This document shows positions 11,428 to 21,304 of a stretch of DNA of 64,000 bases, one piece after another. The notes under the pieces are model-generated. The model did not search any database. It worked only from the letters and a program-made list of their open reading frames with translations, and was not told the DNA's origin. The translations under genes were made by a program, and so were the position numbers. The stretch's first letter is position 1. Each line of letters opens with the position of its first letter. Source of the DNA: VAZQ01 sp963827585 (GTDB lineage: Bacteria; Pseudomonadota; Alphaproteobacteria; Rhizobiales; Xanthobacteraceae); the NCBI GenBank assembly GCA_963827585.1, contig CAWHCK010000053.1:1-64000 (forward strand). The letters run 5' to 3'.

Positions 11428-12438
11428 TCACTTCACCGGATAGGTCTTCTCCAGCTGCGCGAAATAGCCCTCCTGCTTGAGCTTCTCGATGATGCTGAGA
11501 TCGAGATAGTCGTTCACGTTGCGGCTGCCGATGTCGGTGCCGATCGCCTCGAGCTGCTCGAGCACGTTCCTGGCGCCGTCGAGCGAGGGTGCCGCGTCGC
11601 GCGGCATCATGCGCTTGAAGTCGCCATAGGTGGCTTCGATCACCTTCGGATCATTGGTCTTGAACTTTTGCGCGATCACCTCCTTCGCCTTCCTCTCATC
11701 GGCGAGCGCGAGGTAGGCGCCGGCGACATAGGCCTTCACGAAGCGCGTCAGCGCGTCGCGGTTCTGCTTGAGATAGCCGCTGGTGACGACGACCGAATCG
11801 AAAATCCACGGCGTGTTGGCGGCGGCAAGATCGATGAGCGGGTTGAAGCCGCGTTCCTTGGCCAGCGTGATCGCCCGGCTCGATCAGCGGAGCGACGTCG
11901 ATGCGGCCGGCCACGAGCGCGCGCGAAACGCTGCGAGCTTCCGCCGATCTGCGAAACGGTGACGTCCTGCCGGGTCAGGCCCAGGTTCTTGAGCAGAATG
12001 CTGATGGCAATATCGGTCTCGGAGCCGAAGGTGCTGATGCCGAAGGTCTTGCCCTTGAGGTCCTGCCGTGCCGACCCCGGCCTTCGTGAACATGGTGATC
12101 GGGATGGTGTTGCAGGTCGAGGTGACGAGGCGCAGGTCGGCTCCCTGCTGGTTGGCGAGGACCGCGGGCGCAAGCCCGACATGCATGCCCTGGATTTCGC
12201 CGGAGAGCAGCACCTGCAGGCCGCGTGTGCCGCCTTCCATGTTGATGACTTCGGCCTTGATGCCTTCCTTCTCGTAGAAGCCGCCGGCTTCTCCCATCCA
12301 GACCGGGAGGATGGTCACAACCGGAGCCGAGATGCCGATCTTGAACGGAATTGGGTCGGCGGCAGCCGCCGGCGCCGTCGCCTCGGATGCGAGAGCGAGA
12401 CCGAGCGCCGCCGCGATGTGAAACGTGTCGAGTCGCAT
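11428..12438 (-). CDS. ABC transporter periplasmic substrate-binding protein (SsuA/NMT1 type), frameshifted
   Basis: This is the binding protein of a nitrate/sulfonate/thiamine-precursor-type ABC importer. MRLDTFHIAAALGLALASEA and APAAAADPIPFKIG give a signal peptide. The mature start IPFKIGISAPVVTILPVWMG is typical, as are EKEGIKAEVINMEGGTRGLQ and DLKGKTFGISTFGSETDI. The frame changes near 12075 and 11900; the last third (FVKAYVAGAYLALADERKAK to LEKTYPVK) is intact. AGGGAGGA nine bases before the ATG at 12438 is a strong ribosome site. Corrected length is about 336 residues. It follows the ATPase and permease genes on the same strand and should serve that importer; the ligand is unknown. Confidence 0.86.
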
Positions 12439-12493
12439 GTCGTCCTCCCTGGGCGGATCCCGTTTCGATCGAGATGTTTTGCCCAATAACGGG

Positions 12494-13315
12494 TTAGAAA
12501 CTGGAATCGCTCCGGTCAACTGTGCGCCGGTTGCGGGCGGGGTCCTTCACGTCCTCTTCGATGAGGGCCCAGATGCGGTCCTCGATCGATGGAAGCGCGC
12601 CTGGCGTTTGACGCCCAGCGGGCGCGGGCGCTCGATCGCCACCGGGATGATGTCCTTGACCTTGCCCGGACGGCGCGAAAACACGCACGACGCGATCCGA
12701 CAGGTAGATCGCCTCGTCGATCTGGTGGGTGACGAACAGCACGGTTTTCCTCGCTTTCACCCAGATTTGCAGCAGCTCTTCCTGCATCACCTCGCGGGTC
12801 TGCGCGTCGAGCGATGCGAACGGTTCGTCCATCAGCAGGATCTTCGGGTCCATGACCAGCGCGCGCGCAAGATTTACGCGTTGCTGCATGCCGCCGGACA
12901 GCTCGTAGGGATAATGATGCTCGAAGCCGGAGAGGCCGACCATCTCGATGAAATGCGACGCGCGCTCCTTGGCCTCGCGCCTGCCGACGCCGAGACATTC
13001 CAGGCCGTAAAGCACGTTGCTTGAGCACGGTCCGCCACGGCAGCAGCGACGCATCCTGGAACACGACCGCGCGGTCCGGGCCCGGCTTCGTCACCACTTG
13101 GCCGTCGACCAGAATGCGGCCCGCGCTCGCGGCGATCAGGCCGTCGACCACCGAGAGGAACGTGGTCTTGCCGCAGCCGGACGGTCCTACGATCGAGACG
13201 AACTCGCCGTCCATCAACTTCAGGTTTACGCCGTCGAGCGCGGTCAGCCGCGTGTTGGTGCGGGGCTGGAAATATTCCAGGCCGGATGTCCTTGTGCTTC
13301 GAGCTTGGGGGTCAT
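12494..13315 (-). CDS. ABC transporter ATPase (SsuB/TauB type), frameshifted
   Basis: This is the cytoplasmic ATPase of the importer. Walker A is GPSGCGKTTFLS, followed by the Q-loop region DRAVVFQDASLLPWRTVL, signature LSGGMQQRVNLARAL, Walker B ILLMDEPFASLD and switch histidine in FVTHQIDEAIYL. The frame changes near the start (after MTPKLEAQGH, about 13285), near 13020, and possibly near 12670. The stop at 12494-12496 ends the frame containing EDRIWALIEEDVKD. About 273 residues, standard for this class. It lies between the permease genes and the binding-protein gene, so one transporter operon is likely. Confidence 0.86.
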
Positions 13316-13332
13316 GCCGGCTGCCATTGCGG

Positions 13333-14210
13333 TCAGGCCGGCGGACGCCAGACCTCGACCCGGCGCTCGATGCGCTGCACGATCTCCACCAGTATCACTC
13401 CGACGGCCACGATGGTGAGCACGCCGACAAAGACCTTGTCGGTCTGAAAGCGCGAGCCGGCCTGGCTGATCATGGCGCCGATTCCCGCGGCCGAGCCGTA
13501 GATTTCGCCCACGACCACGCCGATCATGCCGCGTCCGATCGGCGAGGCGCAGGCCCGCGAGCAGGAACGGGACCGCGCTCGGCAGGATGATGGTGCGAAA
13601 CAGCCGCCAGTCGCTGGCGCTGAAGCTCGCTGCGACCTTGATCAGGCGCGGATCGGTGGTGCGAACGGCCGCGTGCGCATTGATCGCGAGCGGCAGCACC
13701 GCGAGGAGGAAGATGATCAGGACCCTGGCGCCGAGGCCGGTGCCGACCCAGATGACGATCAGCGGCAGGAACGCTACTTGCGGCGTGGCATTGAGCGCCG
13801 ATAGAAACGGCTCGACCGCGTAGGAGAAGCGGCGGTACCAGCCGGCGGCGAGGCCGAGCGGGATGCCGACGGCAATCGCCAGCGAGCAGGCCGAGCACGT
13901 AGCCGAGGCCGCTCCAGGCGAGGTCGCGCCAGATCTCACCGGTCACGAAGAACATGCGAAAGGCGGCCTGCGCGACCAGCGTGGGGGAGGAGATGAAGAT
14001 CGGCTTGAGCTTCCAGCGCTCGGCCGAGGCGCCCAGCAGGGGGCGCAGCATGTCGGCCCACCAGCCGCGCTCCAAACCTTCCCAGGCGAGCAGGAACAGG
14101 CTCACCATCAGCGTGCCGAGAATGGCGCGCTCATGGGCGAAATAGAAGCGCAGGACCGCCGGCATCGGCGCCTCGGCGCACGCTGTCGGCATGGGATCGA
14201 CCAAGCTCAC
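13333..14210 (-). CDS. ABC transporter permease (SsuC/TauC type), frameshifted
   Basis: This is an inner-membrane permease with the family start region FISSPTLVAQAAFRMF and segments AIAVGIPLGLAAGWYRR, FLPLIVIWVGTGLGARVLII and FLLAVLPLAINAHAAVRTTD. The EAA-like coupling loop reads VAASFSASDWRLFRTIILP. GTG at 14210 is preferred because GAGGG lies just upstream; an ATG six codons on is the alternative. Frame changes occur near 13895 and 13530, after which MIGVVVGEIYGSAAGIGAMI ends in RRVEVWRPPA. It ends 18 bases before the ATPase gene. A second, different permease gene lies directly upstream, so the importer may have two dissimilar membrane subunits. Confidence 0.84.
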
Positions 14211-14245
14211 GCTGCCCTCGTCGCGTCTGGTGCGGTCATATCGGT

Positions 14246-15076
14246 TTAGCGCAGCTCCGGCCGCCACCTGTCGAACCGCCGCTCGATCCTGTCCAGCAGC
14301 GCGACGACCAGAAGTCCCGCGGCCATGAAGATCAGCACGCCGAAGAACACGACGTCGGTCTGGAAGGTATTGCCGGCGTCCGCGATCATGTGCCCGAGCC
14401 CCGCCGTCGACGCGTAAAGCTCGCCGACCACGACGCCGAGCAGCGCGCGACCGGCGCCGTATTTCAGGCCGGTGAAGATGAACGGCACGGTGCCGGGCAG
14501 GATGACGCTCGAGAAAATCTTGATCCTCGATGCGGAGAAGCTGCGCGCCACCCGCAGGAAGCGCGCTTCGCTGGTCTTCACTCCGGCCTGGGTATTGATC
14601 AGGATCGGGATGACGGCGCCCAAGGAACACGACCACGACCTTGGACCAGATGCCGATGCCGAACCAGATGATGATCAGCGGCAGCAGCGTCACGCGCGGC
14701 ACCGCGTTGAGCGTGTCGACGAACGGGCTCAACATGTATTGCAGGCGTTTGGACAAGCCGATTGCGAGCCCGAGCGGGATTGCCAACGCGGCCGCCGCGC
14801 CATAGCCGAGGATGAATTCGGTCCCGCTGATCTTGAGATCGTTCCAGAAGTCGGGATCGTGCGCGAATGTCCAGCCCGCCTGGCGACGCGCGTCGGCGAG
14901 GAAATGAACAGCGGATCGACGAGGCCGCTACGCGCGAAGGCTTCCCAAAGCAGAAGGAAAGCGAGCAGCGTCCCGCCGCCGATCGCCAGACGCTCGTGCG
15001 CGACGTAAAGCCGTGCAATGAACGAGGGTCGGCGTCCGTCGTGCGCAGCCTGCTCGATACTTTCGGGAATGGTCAT
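14246..15076 (-). CDS. ABC transporter permease (SsuC/TauC type), frameshifted, first gene of the unit
   Basis: This is the first gene of the minus-strand importer unit. It starts MTIPESIEQAAHDGRRPSF with a membrane segment GGGTLLAFLLLWEAFARSG and DPLFISSPTRVA. The frame changes near 14880 and 14640. The central part has AIPLGLAIGLSKRLQYML and TLLPLIIIWFGIGIWSKVVV, the end has VARSFSASRIKIFSSVILPG and RRFDRWRPELR. About 276 residues. It overlaps no neighbour: 35 bases separate it from the next permease. No clear ribosome site was seen before ATG 15076. Confidence 0.83.
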
Positions 15077-15234
15077 CGGGTGCCCGGTGCAAGGATCGCA
15101 TTATAGGTCAAGCCTCGTGGCGCGACGCAATGGTGTGATATTGCGTGCGCCCTTCGGCGCATACACCCTCTGGGACGCTTGGCGGCTCGGGCGCGTGCCG
15201 TGTAGCGTCCTTTTGTCTCGCCGAGGACCCCGCC

Positions 15235-16002
15235 ATGAACGAGCGCTTTGATCTGACCGGACGCACCGTCATCATCACCGGCGGCGGGAAAGGGATCGGC
15301 AAGGTCTACACCGCGGAATTCGCCAGGGCCGGAGCCCGCGTGGTCGCCGCTGATGTCGACGGCGCAGCCGCAGAAACGGTCGCCGCGGCGCTCGCCGCGC
15401 AAGGCTTCGATGCCATCGGTATTGCCGCCGATATAGCCAGCGAGGACTCCACCAAGGCCATGGCCCAGGCCGCGCTCGACCGCTTCGGGGCCATCGACGT
15501 GCTCGTCAACAACGCTTCATTGATGAGCGTGCTGGCGCGCCGTTCGTGGCTGGAAATCCCGGTCGAGGAATGGGACCGGGTGATGGCGGTGAACCTGCGC
15601 GGCATGTTCTTGTCCTGCCGGGCGGTGTTTCCCGCGATGAAGGCGCGGCAACGCGGAAAGATCGTCAATATCTCGTCGTCGCGGGTATGGGAGGGAACGC
15701 CCAATCGGCTCCACTACACCACGTCCAAAGCCGGGGTCATCGGTTTCACCCGTGCCTTGGCGCGCGAAGTCGGGGAGTTCGGCGTTACCGTGAACGCCGT
15801 CACGCCCGGCATGACGCAGAGCGAAACGCAGATCCAGTCGTCGTCGGGAAACTATCTGGCCGCACGCGTCGCCGGCCGCGCCATCGAGCGCGTGCAGGTG
15901 CCGGCCGACCTGGTGGGGGCGGTGATGTTTCTGTCCTCGGCCGCGAGCGATTTCATGACCGGGCAGACCATCAACGTGGATGGCGGCAAGGCGATGCATT
16001 GA
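15235..16002 (+). CDS. short-chain dehydrogenase/reductase
   Basis: This is an intact 255-residue classical SDR that should oxidise or reduce an alcohol/ketone with NAD(P). It has the cofactor motif TGGGKGIG at residues 11-18, DVD after strand 2 (which favours NAD), NNAS in place of NNAG, the catalytic serine in VNISSSRV, and YTTSK as the YxxxK pair. The end FMTGQTINVDGGKAMH is the usual SDR end. GAGGA seven bases before ATG 15235 sets the start. It is divergent from the ABC importer at 15076 and convergent with the cupin dioxygenase at 16058; the 158-base spacer before it may hold both promoters. The substrate is unknown. Confidence 0.9.
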   Translation: MNERFDLTGRTVIITGGGKGIGKVYTAEFARAGARVVAADVDGAAAETVAAALAAQGFDAIGIAADIASEDSTKAMAQAALDRFGAIDVLVNNASLMSVLARRSWLEIPVEEWDRVMAVNLRGMFLSCRAVFPAMKARQRGKIVNISSSRVWEGTPNRLHYTTSKAGVIGFTRALAREVGEFGVTVNAVTPGMTQSETQIQSSSGNYLAARVAGRAIERVQVPADLVGAVMFLSSAASDFMTGQTINVDGGKAMH

Positions 16003-16057
16003 GCGCGGCGGCGCGCAGCGGCGAATGATGCTGCGCGCCACCCGAATGATGCTCCGA

Positions 16058-16966
16058 TCAGGCCGTCTTCACCAAACCAACCTTTTCGAGCAGCGGCGCG
16101 TCCGTCACCTGGAACACGACCGCATCTTCCTCGGCCTCGAGCGCGTGGGCATGCCAGCACGGCACCGTGATCACGTCGCCGACCGCCAGGCCTTCATTCG
16201 ATCCGCCCTCGATCTTGACGCGCGCTCTGCCGCTGACGACGGAGTAGAGATGATTGATCGTGGTCTTAGGAATGTGGCGGCGTGTCCCTGACGGGAGCCG
16301 CAGGAGGCTTAGGCCGAGGGTGGGCAGCACGCCTTTCGCGATCTCCACCTCCTTGGCGTCGTTTCCCGGTCCGAGCGCCGCGCGCGCGGGGATCCGATTG
16401 GAGGAGGGGCCGTTGCGGGTGATGGTCTCGAAGCCGGCGGGATTAGGCTCGAAGAACATGGCCTCGGAGTGCTGCACGAATGGCACGTCGAGGAAGTCGA
16501 TCCAGTAGCTGGTCGCGTCGCTCTCGTTGGCGTGGCCGTGCCAGCACCAGGACGGTGTCAGCACCACGTCCCCCGGCGCCATGTCGACGCGCTCGCCGTC
16601 CACCACCGTATAGGTGCCGGGTTTCGCCTCGACGACCAGGCGCAGGGCTGCCGCGGTGTGGCGATGTGAGCGCGCCTTCTCGCCAGCCTTCACCATCTGG
16701 TAGGCGGCGACGATGTTGCGGCTGGTGGCGTAGACGTTGCCCTCGATGGGATTGACCATGATCAGGTTGCGCCGCTCGGCCTGCTCGACCGGCACGAACT
16801 CGCCGGCCTGGTCGAGCGCCGCCTTTGCCGCCTCGAAGCGCCAGACCGCCGGGCGGAATTTCGGCCGAGGCGCCGGCCACATCGCGGGCTCCGGCCGCGC
16901 CCAGCCGGGAGAGAAGCTCAGGCGGCCAAGTTCCCCGTAATAGGGAGCGCGGATGTCCTGGTTCAT
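16058..16966 (-). CDS. gentisate 1,2-dioxygenase-like bicupin
   Basis: The enzyme belongs to the gentisate/1-hydroxy-2-naphthoate/salicylate ring-cleaving bicupin dioxygenases, which use Fe(II) to open hydroxylated aromatic acids between the carboxyl- and hydroxyl-bearing carbons. The first cupin has the metal-ligand motif RSHRHTAAALRLVVE and TPSWCWHGHAN. The second, partly degenerate cupin has TTINHLYSVVSGRARVKIEG and TVPCWHAHALEAEEDAVVFQ. AGGAGGAAGG before ATG 16966 is a strong ribosome site. At 302 residues it is shorter than typical gentisate dioxygenases (about 340-380). It lies downstream of an FAD monooxygenase on the same strand, which fits hydroxylation followed by ring cleavage. The exact substrate is not decided. 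Confidence 0.83.
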   Translation of the reverse strand: MNQDIRAPYYGELGRLSFSPGWARPEPAMWPAPRPKFRPAVWRFEAAKAALDQAGEFVPVEQAERRNLIMVNPIEGNVYATSRNIVAAYQMVKAGEKARSHRHTAAALRLVVEAKPGTYTVVDGERVDMAPGDVVLTPSWCWHGHANESDATSYWIDFLDVPFVQHSEAMFFEPNPAGFETITRNGPSSNRIPARAALGPGNDAKEVEIAKGVLPTLGLSLLRLPSGTRRHIPKTTINHLYSVVSGRARVKIEGGSNEGLAVGDVITVPCWHAHALEAEEDAVVFQVTDAPLLEKVGLVKTA

Positions 16967-17037
16967 GGCCTTCCTCCTCGACCGGTCGTGGGGCGCCGAC
17001 CTTATCGTCCGCGCTGGCGTGCACGAATGCGCCCAGA

Positions 17038-18665
17038 CTAGCGCAGCCACGCGCACCGCGCACGACCTCGATCAGCTCGCGCGGGTCCGGCGGCGCCGTA
17101 TCGGCGCGCCATGCCACATGTCCGTCGGGACGCACGAGCACGAGCCGGCGCTTGTAAAGCTCGGTCACCGCGGGCACGTCGAGCGCGACCACGACCAGGG
17201 GAACGCCGGCGTCCGCCGCCGCGCGCCTGATGCTCTCCCCGCCCGGCGCGGCGGCGCCCAGCCGGAGCAGGGTGAAGCCACGGCCGAACAGGTCGAGCGT
17301 CGAGCGGCCGTCGGGCAGCCACGCGTGCGGAGCGCGTGCGCCGGGGCGCGCGGTCTGGGTATAGGTCGATGCTTCCAGCGGCGGCGCCGGCGTTCCATCC
17401 GGGCAGATGATCGGCGACGCATCGTAGCGATAGCCCAGGTGGAAACCGATGGTGAACCATTCGTGCCGCATGGTTTCGGTGAACCATCGGCCATAGTCCT
17501 TGCGCGCGGCGTCGCCAGCCGGGCCGGCTTGAAAGATTTCCGGCGGCGGCTGGCGCTGGCGGGTGGAGAGCATGCGGACGAGATTCGAGCTCGCCTCCGT
17601 CACGTTGCGCACGGCGACCGGACGGCGCTCGATCTCGTACGAGTGCAGCAATTCGCCGCCGGCCCAGCCGCGCACCGACGCCTCTAGTTTCCAGCCGAGA
17701 TCGACGGCGTCCTGGATGCCGGTGTTCATGCCGAACCCGCCGGTCGGCGACATCAGGTGGGCGGCATCGCCGGCGATGAAAACGCGTCCGGTTCCGTAAC
17801 TGTCGGCGACGAGCTCGCGGCGAATCCAGCGCATCACGGACAGAATCTCGTAGTCGAAGTCGCGGCCCATGGCGCGCCGCAGCGCGTCGCGGATATCGGC
17901 CTCGGTGTGGGTCACCTTGTCGGCGGAGCCGACAATCGACATGCGGAAGCGGTCGCCGCCGTTGATTGCCACGATGGTGAGCCAGGTGCCTTCCGGCCCG
18001 ACGAAGATGAAGCGGTAGGCCTTGCCCTGGCCGTGCAGCGTAACGAAATCCGGGCAGCGGAACATCACGTTGGTGGTGTAGGTCAGTGCGGGGTTGCCGC
18101 TCATGGTGATGCCGGCGCGCTCGCGGACCAGGCTCGCGCCGCCATCGGTGCCGACCAGGTAATCGGCCGCCACCTCGCGGGTCTCGCCGGTGGCGGTGTC
18201 GCGCAGCTGCGCGATCACGCCGTCGGCCGTCTCCGCAAATGAGACGAGCTCGGTGGTATAGCGCAGCGCCACATGCGTGAAGCTCCGCACGAACCGCTGC
18301 AGGATCGGATCGAACATGTCTTGCGGCACACGCTCGCGCTTTTGCGGGCTCTGCGCAGGACATTTCTCGAGCGCACGCGGCGGAAACGGCTGGCGTCCGA
18401 GTTCGTAGCCGTCGAGCCCCGTGACATAGACGCAGTCCTGCGGATAGTCGCCGGGATAAGGCGCGTCCCGCACCCAGTCCGCGATGCCCCAGCGCCGGCA
18501 GAATTCCATGGTGCGCGGCCCCACGATGTCCATCTTCGGCTGCTCGATGGCGCCGTCGGTCTTCTCGATCAGCGTACAGGGCACGTCGCGCCAGCCGAGA
18601 TCGCCTGCGAGCGCGAGCCCGACCGGCCCGGCGCCCACGATCAGCACCGGCGTGCGCTCGATCAT
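17038..18665 (-). CDS. FAD-dependent aromatic-ring hydroxylase (class A monooxygenase)
   Basis: This is a class A flavoprotein monooxygenase of the p-hydroxybenzoate/MhpA type that would hydroxylate an aromatic compound with NAD(P)H and oxygen. Motifs are the FAD fingerprint VLIVGAGPVGLALAGDL, the DG motif YLVGTDGGASLVRERAG, and the GD motif GRVFIAGDAAHLMSPTGG, followed by a thioredoxin-like C-terminal domain as in MhpA/PheA. Start ATG 18665 has GGAG upstream; ATG 18698 is possible but lacks one. In the present sequence the frame has no stop and runs on through the dioxygenase gene to 16443; a one-base shift near 17050 gives the stop at 17038. About 542 residues. It sits between the PEP-mutase-like and dioxygenase genes. 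Confidence 0.85.
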
Positions 18666-18698
18666 TCCGGCATCTCCGCGTGATCGCCGCAGCGCCAT

Positions 18699-19580
18699 TC
18701 AGTGCTTTTCGGCATATTTGCGCTCGAGCGCGTCGAACTCGTCCTTGTGTACCAGCCGCTGCCGTTCGGAGAAATCGGCCGCCATCGTGGTCGCTGCGTC
18801 GCCCATATAGCCTTTGCGCCGCAGCTCGCCCAAGGCCGCCTGCATGCCCATGACCGCCGACTGCAGCGCGACGTTGGCGTAGATCACTCCGGCATAGCCC
18901 AGTTCCTTGAGCTTCTCGTTGTCCGGTTCCGGCGTGCGCCCGCCGAGCACGATGTTGATGAGCTGCGGCCCGGGCAGACGGCGCGGGATGTCGGCGATCT
19001 GTTCCATCGAGGTCGGGGCCTCGACGAAAGTCACGTCCGCGCCGGCGTCGCGGTAGGCGACTGCGCGATCGATGGCGGCGTCGTAGCTTTCGGCCGCAAT
19101 GGCGTCGGTGCGCGCAATGATCAGGAGGTCGGGGTCGCGGCGGGTATCCACCGCGGCCTTGACCTTCTCCACCATCTCGGCGGCTGGGATCACGTGTTTT
19201 CCGGCAAAATGGCCGCAGCGTTTGGGAAAGACCTGATCCTCGATCTGGAGCGCATCGGCGCCCGCCCGTTCGAGCAGTTGAACGGTGCGCACCGTGTTCA
19301 CCGCGTTGCCGAAACCGGTGTCGGCGTCGACCACGAGCGGGCCCGGAAATGCATCGCGGATTGCCGCCACGTGCTCGGCCAGCTCGGTCACCGTCACCAG
19401 CCCGATATCGGGCACGCCGAAAAACGTGTTGGCGATGCCGGCGCCGGTCACGTAGGCGGCTGGAAAGCCCTGGTCGGCGACGATGCGTGCCGCCAGCGCA
19501 TTGGCGACCCCCGGCAGCACCAACGCCGCTCCCGGGCGCAGCATGTTGCGAAATTCACGGCGAGACGCGCGGCCCGTCAT
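18699..19580 (-). CDS. isocitrate lyase/PEP mutase superfamily protein
   Basis: An intact 293-residue member of the superfamily that includes 2-methylisocitrate lyase, oxaloacetate decarboxylase and carboxyphosphonoenolpyruvate mutase; these make or break C-C or C-P bonds next to a carboxylate with Mg2+. Visible motifs are LVLPGVANALAARIVADQGF, the metal-binding VDADTGFGN, QIEDQVFPKRCGHFAGK with the active-loop KRCGH, and ARTDAIAAESYDAAIDRA. Start ATG 19580 has GGAAAGGA upstream. Its stop touches the monooxygenase coding region (TGAATG), so the three minus-strand genes 19580-16058 are probably one operon. A lyase role on a pathway product is a guess from context. Confidence 0.86.
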   Translation of the reverse strand: MTGRASRREFRNMLRPGAALVLPGVANALAARIVADQGFPAAYVTGAGIANTFFGVPDIGLVTVTELAEHVAAIRDAFPGPLVVDADTGFGNAVNTVRTVQLLERAGADALQIEDQVFPKRCGHFAGKHVIPAAEMVEKVKAAVDTRRDPDLLIIARTDAIAAESYDAAIDRAVAYRDAGADVTFVEAPTSMEQIADIPRRLPGPQLINIVLGGRTPEPDNEKLKELGYAGVIYANVALQSAVMGMQAALGELRRKGYMGDAATTMAADFSERQRLVHKDEFDALERKYAEKH

Positions 19581-19727
19581 CGGTGGTCCTTTCCACAGCA
19601 GTTCGGCCCCTTGCGTTCCGGCCGGCACGAATTCCGTTCGGTGCATGACCTTTTCAGCAAAAGCGAGTTGGCTCACTATAGTCCATGCCGGGGGCAATCC
19701 GGGAGTGAGCGAGCCGCGGGCCACACC

Positions 19728-20501
19728 ATGCGATGGCGCACCTATGTCGACCGGCTGATCGTGTTCCTCGTCATCCTGGCGGCATGGCAGGTCGGTAGCC
19801 TTCTCGTCGGGCCTTATTGGCTGAGCTCGCCCTGGGCGGTGGCGTCGCGCTTCACGGCGCAGATATTGAACGGCGAACTGATCCGCCAGGGCGGCTATAC
19901 CATCGAGGAGTCCCTGATCGGTACGGTCGTCGGCGGCGTGCCAGCGGTGCTGCTCCCGTTCCTGTTGCGCCGTCATCCCTTGATCGTCGCCATTCTCGAT
20001 CCATTCATGGTCGGCGGCTATGGCGCTCCCAAGCTCGCTTTCGCACCGCTGTTCATTCTCTGGTTCGGTATCGGCATCGAATCGAAGGTCGCGCTGGTGG
20101 CCAGCGTGGTTTTCTTCATCGTCTATTTCAATACGCTGTCGGGCGTGCGCGCGCTCGACCCCAGGCTCGTGCAGATGGCGCAGATTGCCGGCGCGGGCGA
20201 GCAGCACGTTGCGCGGCACATCGTCTTGCCCGCGGCGGTGCCGCATATCCTCGCGGGGTTTCGCATTGCGGTGCCTTACGCCATCGGTGGCGCCGTCATT
20301 GCCGAGCTGATCTCGTCGAACCGCGGACTGGGCTACCTGGTCCAGACCGGTGCCATGAATTTCGACACGACCTCGGTGTTTTCCGCGATCCTTGCCGCCA
20401 CTCTCATCGTGCATGCTGCCAATTGGATGCTCAACGCCGCCGAGCGGGCGCTCCTGCGCTGGCGGCCGCCGGCACAACTCATGCTCGATCCGGGGAATTG
20501 A
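19728..20501 (+). CDS. ABC transporter permease (SsuC/TauC type)
   Basis: An intact 257-residue inner-membrane permease: a first segment in VDRLIVFLVILAAWQVGSLL, then LSSPWAVASRFTAQILNGEL, FAPLFILWFGIGIESKVALV, coupling loop QIAGAGEQHVARHIVLPAAV, and the end NAAERALLRWRPPAQLML. ATG 19728 begins the conserved frame; the longer upstream frame is non-family sequence antisense to the PEP-mutase-like gene. It is divergent from that gene (147-base spacer) and is followed after two bases by the ATPase gene, so it starts a plus-strand operon. Confidence 0.88.
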   Translation: MRWRTYVDRLIVFLVILAAWQVGSLLVGPYWLSSPWAVASRFTAQILNGELIRQGGYTIEESLIGTVVGGVPAVLLPFLLRRHPLIVAILDPFMVGGYGAPKLAFAPLFILWFGIGIESKVALVASVVFFIVYFNTLSGVRALDPRLVQMAQIAGAGEQHVARHIVLPAAVPHILAGFRIAVPYAIGGAVIAELISSNRGLGYLVQTGAMNFDTTSVFSAILAATLIVHAANWMLNAAERALLRWRPPAQLMLDPGN

Positions 20502-20503
20502 GC

Positions 20504-21304
20504 ATGGGCGATCCGCCGCCGCTCCTCGAGATCAAGGATCTCGGCAAGCGCTTCCCCCCGCGCCACGGTCGCGAGCCGCCGCCGTGGGTGATCCAGGGGC
20601 TCTCGTTCTCGGTCCGCGCGGGCGAGTTCCTGACCATCGTCGGTCCGTCAGGAGCGGGAAAATCGACGCTGCTCAATATGATCGCCCAGATCGACACGGC
20701 GAGCGCGGGCGATATCGTATTCAACGGCGAGACGGTGCGATCGCACGACCCGCGCACCTTGCGGCCCGGTTTCGACCGGCGGATCGGATATGTGACCCAG
20801 GATGACAACCTGCTGCCGTGGCGCACCACCATCGACAATGTGCTGTTTCCGATCGAGGTGCAGGGCCGCTTGAGCAAGGAGACGCGAGCGCATGCCGAAA
20901 TGCTCGTCGGCGCCGTCGGGCTTGCAGGCTACGAACGCTACTATCCGCACGAGTTGTCGGGCGGTATGCGCAAGCGCGCGGCCCTGATCCGCACCCTCGC
21001 CTATGATCCACCGGTGATCTTGATGGACGAGCCTTTCGCCGCCGTCGATGCGCAAACGCGCACGCAGCTGCAGGCCGATCTGCTCAAGTTGTGGGACCTT
21101 GGACGCAAGACCATCATCTTCGTCACCCACGACATCACCGAAGCGATCGCGCTTGGCGACCGCGCCCTGGTGCTCAGCCGCCAGCCGACCCGGATCGCCG
21201 CCGAGCACGTGATCCCGATCCCGCGTCCGCGCAACGTGCAGGATATCTTTGCGCTCGAGGGTTTCGCTGCCGTCTACGAACGCATCCGCGCCACCATCCA
21301 ATGA
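20504..21304 (+). CDS. ABC transporter ATPase (SsuB/TauB type)
   Basis: An intact 266-residue ATPase. Walker A GPSGAGKSTLLN, Q-loop YVTQDDNLLPWRTT, signature LSGGMRKRAAL, Walker B VILMDEPFAAVDAQTR and H-switch FVTHDITEAIALGD are all present. It lies two bases after the permease stop and its own stop overlaps the next permease start (ATGA), so the three genes are translationally coupled. It should power import of an anionic organic solute together with one of the binding proteins at 23.1-25.3 kb. Confidence 0.92.
   Translation: MGDPPPLLEIKDLGKRFPPRHGREPPPWVIQGLSFSVRAGEFLTIVGPSGAGKSTLLNMIAQIDTASAGDIVFNGETVRSHDPRTLRPGFDRRIGYVTQDDNLLPWRTTIDNVLFPIEVQGRLSKETRAHAEMLVGAVGLAGYERYYPHELSGGMRKRAALIRTLAYDPPVILMDEPFAAVDAQTRTQLQADLLKLWDLGRKTIIFVTHDITEAIALGDRALVLSRQPTRIAAEHVIPIPRPRNVQDIFALEGFAAVYERIRATIQ

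Noticed and set aside
16443..18698. An apparent 751-residue fusion of the FAD monooxygenase with the ring-cleavage dioxygenase region.
   Set aside because: The part beyond about 17040 is out of frame with the dioxygenase and has nonsense composition; a one-base error removing the monooxygenase stop explains it.
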